This document shows, one piece after another, positions 52,700-62,340 of a stretch of 64,000 bases of DNA. Each line of letters starts with the position of its first letter. Positions within the stretch are counted from its first letter, which is position 1. A program made the translations under genes and the position numbers. The DNA is from Stichopus chloronotus (taxonomy: Eukaryota > Echinodermata > Holothuroidea > Aspidochirotida > Stichopodidae), in the NCBI GenBank assembly GCA_021234535.1, contig CM037840.1, forward strand, positions 15,021,415 through 15,085,414, read 5' to 3'. A model generated the notes under the pieces. That model worked only from the letters and a program-made list of their open reading frames with translations. It ran no database searches and had not been told where the DNA came from.

Positions 52700-54200
52700 A
52701 CTTTTCGAAGTAGCTACTCTGAATTTTGTTCAATGAAAAACCGTTCATATACAAATCCCAGAGTACATTAAAATATAAAGACAAAATTAAGATCAAACAT
52801 AATCGTATCAGCCTGGTTTTCCAGTACACACGCAATCTCTTTGAATATAAGGAGCAAATATTTGGGGTCTTTTGATGCTATGAACTAAGCTAGACTGACG
52901 TAAGAAAAATTTGTCACTCTCATATTTTTTTATGTTTTTTTTTTCGAGGGGTCTCTACAGCATGAGTATACTAGGGCAGTATATATGCCGACAGTTCCAA
53001 ATAATGATATAAATGAGGTATAAACTTGAGTTCCTGCTTCGAAAATACTATTCTCAACATGAAGGTAACACTTTCATAGTAAACCCCCACACTTAATCAT
53101 TTCGCCTGTTGTTCTGCCCTTAGATCATTCCTTAGACAGTTGGGCTTTTCTCGCAGTCTACGTTAAATAGTACCCAGTCCTGTTGATTTTATCTGTTCCC
53201 TTACCGGATCATGTTTCCTTCACAGATTAGAAAACGAACTAAGAAAAAGCTCGACGTTGCAAGTGATCAAGTACTTGGTTCAGTCTAAAATGTAAATGCT
53301 ACTTAACCACTGTTTATTATGTAGTTTCATACGGATGTTGAATGGTACGCAATTCAGTGTACAAAGCATGTTTGCCTTATGTACTTTATGCTTAATGTTT
53401 TTCGCTTAATCTGAGCCTTACTTGTGTACAATGCGAGGTAGTGCTGCCCGATCAGCTGTTTTAACCCAATGAATATGCAGTAGTTTTATTTTTTCATAGG
53501 AGTTTTCAAGCAAGGTTCGTTGTGAGACTGTTGATAAATTTTGTCTGCAACACGCTTTAGACCCCTCCCGGTTGGTGAATATTTCTGCGAACAATTAAAA
53601 AAGAAAGTCTAAGGACTTTGATTCTTAGCCAATATCTCCTTTTTAACCAAACACATTCAATTACTTTAAACAAAACAACACCGACAGAGGGAAAGGGAAA
53701 ATATGGAGAAAAAACGAGTATAAACCACATATGAAAATTGTGGTAACGAACAATGCAATAAATCTCATAAATGGATACACAATTCCTGACACAAAAGTGT
53801 GATTTATCGTCTGCAATGGAAACCTCAAAAATACTTCCTGGCCTAATGTTAGTTCCCTTAAGAAAAGCTGACTAAAACAAAGTACTTTATTGATCTTGAC
53901 AGGAAGTTGCCTGCAAAGAAGTTGCTGATAAGTCTAAAATGAGATCAGATAAAATCTGACAAAAACGAGACCAAATTCTATTCAGCAACATTTATCTGCC
54001 ATTTAACATCTACTGTTAAAATGTTGGCAAGGAGCAACAGTGGTGGATGGGAATGATCCATCTTTTTACATTTTGGTGGCGACAAGACGTGACAGTTGAC
54101 TCCCCGAAAAGATTACACAATTGTCATCTACAAGTTGATTCACAAATTTCGTCTTCTCCTATAAATACAAATCTCGAACACCGTTAACGTTGAGATTTTA
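52700..54200. other. Non-coding DNA, nothing supported
   Basis: AT-rich sequence between the minisatellite and the TGACCT repeat array. No exon or transposon ends seen. Confidence 0.4.
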
Positions 54201-54216
54201 ACATTTGAATAAGTTT

Positions 54217-54780
54217 GGAAAGATGATCTGTCTCCCATAAGACAACTCAATTGACAAGGATCATCCACTCATTAACTGCTACGAATTTCAGCAGTTTGAT
54301 GTGCTGGTTGCGTTCACTTGCTGAGATATTATTCTCAATATGTTTTCATACTTCAACCTCTAGTGACCTCAAATGGCCTTTAACTTCCATAAAAATCGAT
54401 AGAGGACATCTCCATATGTAGACTACCAACACTAAATTAGTGTTTACTTTTAAGTTCCGGGTACCGTTCCATCCTTGAGCCACTGTGTTTACATGGTTTT
54501 GCATGTCTTCTATTGACCTCGCATAAACTTTGATCTTCAAAAAAGGCAGACATTATCTATTTATTAAGTGCTACCAATGATAATACTTTGAAGTTCCAAC
54601 AGCATTCCATTGCTGAGATATCTCACTTAATAAGTTTTCATATCTTATGCTCTGGTGACCTTAAATGACCTTTAAGCTCCATGAAAACAATGCCGATCAT
54701 CTTCTCTCTAAGGACTACCAACACGCCAATTTTGAAGTTCGAACACTTTTTCCTTCTTGAAATATCGTGTTAACAAGCCA
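54217..54780. repeat. Second array of the 142-bp TGACCT-rich repeat
   Basis: Anchors AGTGACCTCAAATGGCCTTT (near 54363), TTGACCTCGCATAAACTTTG (54510) and TGGTGACCTTAAATGACC (54653) are about 145 bp apart. The blocks between them (AGTGCTACCAATG, CCATTGCTGAGATAT, GGACTACCAACAC, TTGAAATATCGTGTT) match the two alternating unit types at 12400-13625. A short CA-rich tract (54788-54820) follows. Confidence 0.7.
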
Positions 54781-55383
54781 GGGCGTCACATACACACGCA
54801 CATACGCACACACACACGAAATCACCATCATGTCTGCTTTCGCAAAGGAATAAAAAATTGGATGAGACTGACAATTTGTACCCCTTTCACTTTAAAACTT
54901 TGACGTCCTTAAAGGGAAAATCAGGGTTTATTTGCGGGTACAATTGTTTCACTACAATTCCCCACTGGTATCGCACAATGATTTATAACTGACAAATATG
55001 ATCAAGATTATCTCAAAATGTGGACAATTTCGAGAAACGAGTCAAATCCGGTATAATCGTATACAGGAGGCTGTCTTGTCTTGTACATGGACGTTTATAT
55101 ACAAATATTGCGAGTTCTCATTCAACAGTAATTAACACAATAATAACCGTTTCTTCTACTTTTAAACACCTCCCCAACGTCTCTATATTTCGGTGAACAA
55201 TCAGCTTAGAAAGAAAATCAACTAAAGGAGAATTTTCTCAGTCAAACCCTGATTTCCCCTTTAAGCTTGTTATTTTAATTATTTGCCACCTTCCCATAAA
55301 GGGTCAATATGTGGCTTCCGTCTGTGTTATATACACAGGCGCAGTACTTTGCCATACGATTTACGCAAAAGGAATTGTCCTTT

Positions 55384-56622
55384 TCACTGTAAGAAATTAC
55401 TGTCTCTTTCTCTTAATATTGCTGCAAACAACGCCATTAAAGGAAGCACGATGTTCAACAATCTGTAATATGACTTTTTTGGTTGGAAGTACTCAGTGTA
55501 TGCAGTGACACTTTTAAGAGTATTAATGTATTGACAGTTTGGGTACTTAGAGTACAAATCTGTCCTTAAATCTTCCCAGATGTGTTCAATGTCTAAACCG
55601 CTTGCGCAAATGTAGGGTACAACTATAGTCATCAGGTGTCTCCAAAATGTAAAAAAATTGTAAGCAAGGAACACATTGCGGTCATGCATAAACTCTGCTG
55701 TATCACAACTATATATACAAAATCTATTAACTTCTACCTTTGTTATCGGAGTAGAAGTTGTTAGAGGTGTCGCTGATTGCTTGTTGTAATTCCAAGTCAA
55801 AACTACTGACATTCCAAACGTTGCATTAAAGAGAAGTAGGTACATTAAGCTCACAATGACATTTCTTAATGGATAATATTGATAAAACAATGACTTGATC
55901 TTTTCAATACACTCATTATATCTTGAGTCAAGAAGTTCATTACCATCAGTGATGTCTGGATCAGGTTGACAAATTTCATCTACTACTTTTTGCTGTGATA
56001 TTTTTAATGCAAGCCTTTGAATGCAAATAAGATGCCAGAAGATAAAGAAGAAAAATGGCTCAGCAAAATCTAAAAAAAACCAAACTTTCTCCACTTTCGT
56101 ACGACATGTTTTCTTCATTAATAAGAATACCCAAATCCTAAAGGCAATATGCACAACAACAACAACCAGACAGAGCAAGGGAATGCAAATTATTGACCAA
56201 TGTAACCGCTTTGATTGACGTAACATCCTTAGTTTAGTTGAAATGAGAGATACATTAAAAACATTAGCCCATGAACGATCAGTTAAAGTAGGTTGGCAGC
56301 ATTTATTCTTAATCATGGCCCAAGAAAACACTAGTTCGACAATTGTCAGTGACGATCTGTAAGATACTTGAGAAAGAAATCGAAACAAGTGTTCATCTCT
56401 GCCAAAATAACAAATGAAATAAATCACAAGCCCCGAAACAGAACATGACATTAGACATATCAGAAAACATGTACAGACAATGTATCCGATTCCTTTCGCG
56501 GTGAGACCACCTGTTAGAACAAAATAGATGATGCTTGTTATGACAATGTTGTAACAACTGAACAAAATATGAATTCCTCCACAAAATGCCCAAACGATGA
56601 AGCTTGAACAGAAATGAAACAT
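55384..56622 (-). CDS. Seven- or eight-pass membrane protein, GRL candidate, paralogue of 1276-2348
   Basis: The open frame spans 55384-56694 (436 codons) but its 5' edge is not an ATG; the first ATG is at 56622 (residue 25). Hydrophobic segments lie near residues 70-97, 105-129, 166-193, 204-228, 279-302, 340-364 and 408-427, aligning one to one with the other receptor. A further hydrophobic stretch lies at 27-60. Shared motifs are RFLS (105-108), QYYPLR (272-277), TWNY (300-303), FC-Y-CDT (325-332), WRHLM (351-355), CAS (363-365) and IW (372-373). An acceptor TATTTTGTTCTAACAG allows the exon to start at 56510, in the same phase and aligned place as in the paralogue. Residues 1-61 may therefore be intron read-through, or a genuine extra helix. 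Probable chemoreceptor-like channel subunit of the plasma membrane (inference). Confidence 0.75.
   Translation of the reverse strand: MFHFCSSFIVWAFCGGIHILFSCYNIVITSIIYFVLTGGLTAKGIGYIVCTCFLICLMSCSVSGLVIYFICYFGRDEHLFRFLSQVSYRSSLTIVELVFSWAMIKNKCCQPTLTDRSWANVFNVSLISTKLRMLRQSKRLHWSIICIPLLCLVVVVVHIAFRIWVFLLMKKTCRTKVEKVWFFLDFAEPFFFFIFWHLICIQRLALKISQQKVVDEICQPDPDITDGNELLDSRYNECIEKIKSLFYQYYPLRNVIVSLMYLLLFNATFGMSVVLTWNYNKQSATPLTTSTPITKVEVNRFCIYSCDTAEFMHDRNVFLAYNFFTFWRHLMTIVVPYICASGLDIEHIWEDLRTDLYSKYPNCQYINTLKSVTAYTEYFQPKKSYYRLLNIVLPLMALFAAILRERDSNFLQ
56511..56532 (-). promoter_or_regulatory. Probable 3' splice site of the second receptor gene
   Basis: The minus strand reads TATTTTGTTCTAACAG/GT, with the exon from 56510 in phase 1, equivalent to the site at 2349 in the paralogue after aligning LVIYFICY with LIIYLFCY. 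Confidence 0.5.
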
Positions 56623-56699
56623 CTCCCTGCCCAAAATATAGTAATTATGGAACTTGGTCCAAAATGCAACAACTTTCTTCTTAATATAAGACAATAGAG

Positions 56700-58140
56700 A
56701 TTCACATCAGACGCTATTGAAAATATCCATTGTTTTTACATTTTTGGCGACAAGTTTTTACACTTTGGATCAAGTTTGTCTCATTTTAGAAAGTTGTTAC
56801 TGAAGGGATTGTGTGCTGCTGTTACGAAAAATTAAGTTTTTGCTGGTTGAAATGAGCCACATCTAGGGAATGGTACATATTAACTGCTCAATACATTGCC
56901 GCATAAACAAGTGAGTAGCTTTTCATTGGGATTTCATTCGCATGATTGCATCTAATATTCGCATAGCCCTGATCTGGTTGTTGTTCCATTGAAACACGTG
57001 TTTCCTACTTCTAAGTTAAATTTCAAAGCACATATATTCATAAGTTCATTTACAATAGTTTTGTTTCGATATAACATAAATGAGCCATGGTAACAGTAAA
57101 AGGATTCTGTAACTATAACATTATTTCTCCAATGTACTTTTTTATTTGTATTCTTTCTATCATCAACTTACCAAGCAGCCAGACCACACAATTAAGTTTC
57201 CATCGAGTTTCCCTTGGCGGTTGTCTTTGATTTTCTTGACAATGGCTCGGGTGTTGTCCTGTATAATGAAAGTTCATAAAATTCACCTATCAAAATTAAG
57301 AACAATCTTCAGTTCTCGTTATCATAAATCAAACAAACGTAACATTTACTGCAAGTAAGAAAATTTTAAAAATAAAAATCCATACATTGTTTTGGACGAC
57401 AGTAAGGAGGTAATGAGGAGGGGGAATGGATCGCCTTCCAAACTTGTTCAATCTCTTGTAGCAGCACAAATGTCTATTTCAATGAAAATTGGCTTATGTG
57501 ATGCTGCAGAGCCTGTGAAAAGTTGTTCATTATTTTCGACCACAGAATAAAATACACAATAGTTAAAGTAATTCGAATATATCGGATTTCTAGCTTAGCG
57601 TATTATTCAGCAGCAGCTTGTGGAACACCGCTTTCTACTGTCAATGTAGTTTAAAAATTCTTAAAAAATTAAAAAATTGTACATCGTACACACGAGAGTA
57701 CAGACTCAATACACTAGAAAGGAATGTACAAGCCAAGACTAAAACGTAAAACAAAAGCATACTAGGCTAAAAACCCTAACAAGAAAAGCATGTAAAAACT
57801 TTCAAAGTAAAACGGAAAACAATAGGTAGCATCGGCCAAACACCGGCACGAGGAGAAAAAAAAAAGTGCTGCAGAGATCCCGACGAGAATACCTAGCTGA
57901 TAAAGTTGAAAGTCAATGCAACCTGCACCTTTCATTTTGACTGAAGTACCCATCATCCTGGTTTAAACCAAACGGAGCAGTGAAACCCAGATCCCAAATC
58001 CATTTTCTCTCCTTTCTATTAAGTAATTGATGAAGTTGTTGATCTTACTCGCTTCCAGTCGTCACCCTAACCACATAAAACGTAGCATACTCTATAATCA
58101 AGCCTTTCGTATACTTAGTATTTGTTCCAATCTGGAAACG
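56700..58140. other. Upstream region of the second receptor gene
   Basis: Probably holds the missing 5' exon and promoter, though I could not place them. No transposon protein recognised here. Confidence 0.4.
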
Positions 58141-58175
58141 GCTAGGTTACGGTGCAGCAAGCTTGCGGACAGTTA

Positions 58176-58222
58176 GTACGTTCCTGACGAAGGCAGCTTG
58201 CTGCAGAAATATAGACTGAAGT
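58176..58222 (+). ncRNA. Hammerhead-ribozyme-like motif beside the Penelope-like element
   Basis: CTGACGA (58184-58190) fits the CUGANGA core. A four-pair stem GCAG/CTGC with loop CTTG follows, then GAAA (58206-58209) and TATA, which could form the minimal stem III and cleavage site seen in Penelope-type hammerheads. Stem I pairs only partly (C-G, T-A, G-T, C-G with mismatches), and stem II is offset by two bases. A decayed copy or chance match. Its position next to a Penelope-like element is what makes it worth noting. Confidence 0.3.
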
Positions 58223-58231
58223 TAGTACTGC

Positions 58232-59298
58232 ACCTAACTTGTTTTGGTTTTATCTAAAAAATCAACTCCTTTTTTTAGTTGCTTCGAAAGTCACTTTTAG
58301 GACATGCTTGTGGAAAATCTTGGTTATTTCTTGCTTCAAGTTCCTTGGTGAGTTTTTCATCTCAGCCAAACCGTCGTCTCAGTACAGGCCGATGTATGGT
58401 CCTACGGTTTCCGTCAGTTGATCCAGGAGGAATGCACCGACTACCTCACATGTCTCAGCTCCGTCGAAAGATCCCATTGTGACGTCGAAAATTTTTTCTG
58501 ACGATTTCTTTGACCATGGGGTATCTTGGTGGTACAGTAGAGATTTCTTTGTGTGCAATATTATTTGTCTATCTGCGGGTGAGATATTAGTGTACTTTGA
58601 TGCACTGTCTAGGGCGTCGTGTAGTAGCTTCTCGCTTATGGATGGATACAAATCGACGACATCAGACGAGATGAAAGTGCGATTTTCCTTTTCTGGTAGG
58701 TTTTGGAACCAAAGAAAGGACCGACGTTGTGTTTTTCTACTGGTTTACATGGATTCATCTTACTACAACGCTGTTTATTTTCTCAAATATTTTCTTGCTT
58801 ATGACTCCGATTTCTGATTTTGCCGGGTTTATTAGGCGGCATGTTGGGTTATTCTTTAAGTTTGGTTTATGATCCTTTATAGTTATAAATGCTTCTCTTT
58901 CAGCCATACCTTCCATGCTGTCGTCTAATTTCAAAATTTGCCGCATTTGCTCTTGATTCTTTGTTAACTGATGCTGCCTTTTTGTAGTCGTTCGTTACAG
59001 ATTTTCTTAACAGGTCATTATAATTTTCCAAGTCTAGCTGGTAGAAGTTTGTGGTTTTGTCTGCTTTCACAAAGAGTTTGGTGCTTTTCCTAAACCTTTT
59101 TACGTCTTGTTTTAGATTGTCCTGGAACTTGGAAAAAACCGGTTTGAATTGTATGTTTTTTACAAGTTTGCGCATTTTATCCTCAAAATTCTCGAGCTCT
59201 TGAATTGGCGGCGGTGATTTCCTTCTTTTGAAACATAACTTGTGTTGAGCGCTTCCTTCCTGTAACCTTTGGCCTATCCACAGGGATTTACCAGGCAT
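58232..59298 (-). pseudogene. Inverted 5' part of a Penelope-like element: reverse transcriptase
   Basis: Minus-strand frames, joined across frameshifts, encode an RT in order: KLFVKADKTTNFYQLDLENY (about 59060), [20 protein letters not shown] with NPAKSEIG (about 58840), [15 protein letters not shown] (58651), [20 protein letters not shown] (about 58460), and the catalytic Y-DD region near 58375. There the residue between Y and DD is replaced by a TGA stop at 58379-58381. It ends near GVDFLD (58240). The KDHK and VTMG-DGAE patterns are those of a widespread animal RT family with a C-terminal GIY-YIG nuclease, which I assign to Penelope-like elements. The stop and frameshifts make it inactive. 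Confidence 0.7.
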
Positions 59299-59302
59299 TT
59301 AC

Positions 59303-60165
59303 TAAACCAAACAACACATTGCAATATATGCACGTGAAGTCAAACCACCCACCAAATATCATCAAGAACATCCCCCATGCTATCAACAAAAGGTTAAGCG
59401 AAATTTCATCCAGCCCAGAAGTATTCCACAACGCAGCTACAGAATACCAGGAAGCGCTCATTACAAGTGGCCACAATTTCAGATTAGAACATGCTCAATA
59501 CGTCCAAAACACACCCGAAAAGAAAAAGAGAAGCAGAAATATTATTTGGTTCAATCCTCCCTTCATTAAGCATGTTCAAACCAACCTTGGAAAAGCTGTT
59601 TCAAAATTATCGATGAGGAATTCCTAGCAATGCACAAATTACATAAAATAATCAATAGAAACAATGTCAAACTTAGTTGTAGCTGTATGCCTAACATTAA
59701 AAACATTAATGACTCCCACGACAAAAGCATCACCAGCCCACCAAGGGAAGAACAAAAGCAATGCAACTGCCGGAACAAAGAGCAGTGGACATTGTAGAAG
59801 CAAGTTTATTGTTTACCAAGCAATAGTCACGGAAAATAAAAGCGCCAAATCAGAAACATACATCGAAATCTGTGCAAGAGATTGTAAGCACGCTATAACA
59901 ATCATAAAAGTTCTTTCACCAACAAACACAAAAAGAACGATACCGAGCTCAGTAAGTATATTTGGTCACTTGAGAAAAAGGACATTGAATTCCAAATCAA
60001 ATGGCAGTTTTCAAGCAAACACAACCATACAGCAACAAAACGATGAAATGCAATCTCTGTCTTTTTGAAAAAAAAAATTCCTTATATTCAAACAGCAACA
60101 GCGCAGCTTAAAATAAAAACGAATTCATATCCACATGCCGACATACCAGCAAATTCCTTCTCAAT
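59303..60165 (+). pseudogene. Forward 3' part of the same Penelope-like element: thumb and GIY-YIG region
   Basis: The plus strand starts FTKPNNTLQYMHVKSNHPPN then IIKNIPHAINKRLSEISSS, the segment that follows the RT in this family. It continues with NIIWFNPPFIKHVQTNLGKA and KLS-SCMPNIKNIN (shifted frame, about 59680), and CNCRN (about 59760). Next comes a decayed GIY-YIG-like stretch (FIVYQAIVTENKSAKSETYI, about 59805), then a TELSKYIWSLEK-like piece near 59945. The end reads NEFISTCRHTSKFLL near 60120. Several frameshifts and stops. It directly abuts the inverted RT half at about 59300. Confidence 0.7.
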
Positions 60166-60349
60166 TAATACAAGTAACTCAAACACCGACCAGTCGCTAC
60201 ACACCACCTGAAGAGTGCACCACATAGGTCTGCACAAAACAAATTTGTAGTGTTTGCCATGTATTTCTAGTTCGATAAATCAATATGTAATATATAATGT
60301 ATAATATATTTCATGTTATATATTATGTATAATGTATAATATATAATAT

Positions 60350-60479
<130 letters not shown>

Positions 60480-60541
60480 GATATGTAAGGCTTTTGCCGG
60501 TAGAGATAGTGCTCAATGTAGCGTTAGGCTAAGAGCTATGC

Positions 60542-60655
60542 TATATCAGCATTAAGATGAAAGAATCCAGCACATCTGGAGCCTGAAAGAATCCAGCACA
60601 AGCTTGTGCTGGATTCTTTCAGGCTCCAGATGTGCTGGATTCTTTCATCTTAATG

Positions 60656-60663
<8 letters not shown>
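60542..60663. repeat. Perfect 122-bp palindrome
   Basis: Two 61-bp arms meet at CACAAGCTTGTG (centre between 60602 and 60603) and are exact reverse complements with no spacer; I checked every base. Each arm holds two copies of GAAAGAATCCAGCACA. AT tracts flank the palindrome: one abuts directly on the right, while the left one is 63 bp away. Confidence 0.95.

Positions 60664-60742
<79 letters not shown>
60658..60742. repeat. (AT)n tract, right
   Basis: About 84 bases of AT repeat directly joined to the right palindrome arm. Confidence 0.95.
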
Positions 60743-60744
<2 letters not shown>

Positions 60745-61034
60745 GATTATATGGAGAACACCTTTGCATATATTGCAGTTTCAAAATGAACTTTAGCAGG
60801 ACATTTACGATAGGAGGACATATCTCTGTCCAGCTACTCTTTGAACAACAAAATTTACGTTGAAACAAAGGTGAATATCTGCCATTTTATAATGATGAAT
60901 AGTGTATATCCCCATCTACTTGTACAAGCATTATTTTTACTTTGGCCTGATTTTTTCTGTTTAAAAATGAACATTTGCAGGACATTTTTCAGAATCATGT
61001 CCTCCGAATGTACACTTTTAACGTATGTCCAGCA

Positions 61035-61162
61035 AATGTACAATCCAGGTCTATATATGTAGCATATATATAGCATGTATATAGCATATACATAGCATAA
61101 CTATAACATATATATAGCATATGTAGCATATATAGCATATATAACATATATATATAGACCTA
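61035..61162. repeat. AT-rich microsatellite of TATATAGCA units
   Basis: Roughly ten variants of ATATATAGCAT. AGGTCTATATAT at the left and ATATATAGACCT at the right are inverted to one another. It lies just past the 3' end of the minus-strand LINE, as expected for the simple-repeat tail of CR1/L2-type LINEs. Confidence 0.7.
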
Positions 61163-61167
61163 GCTTT

Positions 61168-62340
61168 TTAAATATTTACACTTACGTAGCGAACAGTGAC
61201 TTGAGAGGATTTCAGTCTAAAGAAAGGAGTGCACATTTTGTGTGACGATCGAGTTTGGTAGGAATTAACATCGACATCAAATCTAGAGAAATGTTTGAAA
61301 ATTGAAGGACAATTATTATGTAACCAAATGTACACGAAAATAACGAAAAGCAACAACACAACGGTTAAGATTACATAATGTTAAGACATTTAATATCGCA
61401 AAGAGGGGCGTGCTGTTGTAATAACGGGGTTTTTGCTCGTGATGACACATCTTTTTTGGGAGGAGAAACAGTGGTTGGATCCAGGCAATATTACAATAGG
61501 ACAAATATTGAACTATAAAGGTATTGTAAAGCAAGAGAAGAATGTGACGTGGTATTGTAGTGCGTTGGCGGGTAAGAATACCCCTTAACTTAGCTATTTA
61601 TTACTTATATACATGATGTGATCTGACCAGCTTAGATGTTGATTAATAATAACTCCTAGAAACACTAGTAGAACACTAGTTGACACTAGTAGAAATTCTA
61701 GTTTTAAAACCGCACAAGTCAACATATTGAATATTTTCATTAAATTGTTTACCCGATGATCTGGAAACAACAGTTTTTTTTTTACATTTAAAGATAACTT
61801 ATTTACACAAAACCATATTCGTAGATTACCAAATTCAGCCTGAATAGTTTCTATCAAGACTTTCTGGTCACTATTTGAGAAGAAAAGGTTTGTGTCATCA
61901 GCATAAGAAATTACGTGTAACCTATTGATGACTTTATGCAAATCATTGACATATATGATGTATAATAACGGACCCAGAATAGAAAATTGTAGGACGCCAC
62001 AGTGTATAAGCTTTACATTGGAGTTGATGTTTCTAATTGCAACATATTGCTCTCGGTCAGAGAAGTAGCTACGAAGCAAACTTAGGGTAGCACTTCATAT
62101 TCCACAATATTCTATGTTACTAAGTAAAATGTTCTGATCTAAAGCATCAAATGCCTTAGAAAGGTCAGAAAAGTTCCAGATACGTACTGATTTTTCTCAA
62201 ATGAATTAATAATCAAATCAGATAAATGAACAAGAGCATGTGAAGTTGAACGTCCAGGTAAAACTCCAAAGTGATAGTCGTAAACAGAATTATGTTCACT
62301 TAAAAAGTTAGAAATTCTAGAGAATATAAGTTTTTCTATA
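61168..62340 (-). pseudogene. CR1/Jockey-type LINE reverse transcriptase, broken
   Basis: On the minus strand the RT motifs run in order: IEKLIFSRISNFLSEHNSVY (about 62320) and FGVLPGRSTSHALVHLSDLI, then a frameshift, DLSKAFDALDQNILL (about 62160), a stop, LLRSYFSDREQYVAI, GVLQFSILGPLLYIIYVNDL (about 61970) and the catalytic YADDTN (about 61900). The C-terminal part follows in shifted frames: LYNTFIVQYLSYCNIAW (about 61520), TPLFAILNVLTLCNLNR (about 61400) and TRSSHKMCTPFFRLKSSQVT (about 61240). The 5' end is truncated at about 62340. PQG is changed to LQF in the GxPQGS motif. Confidence 0.8.
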
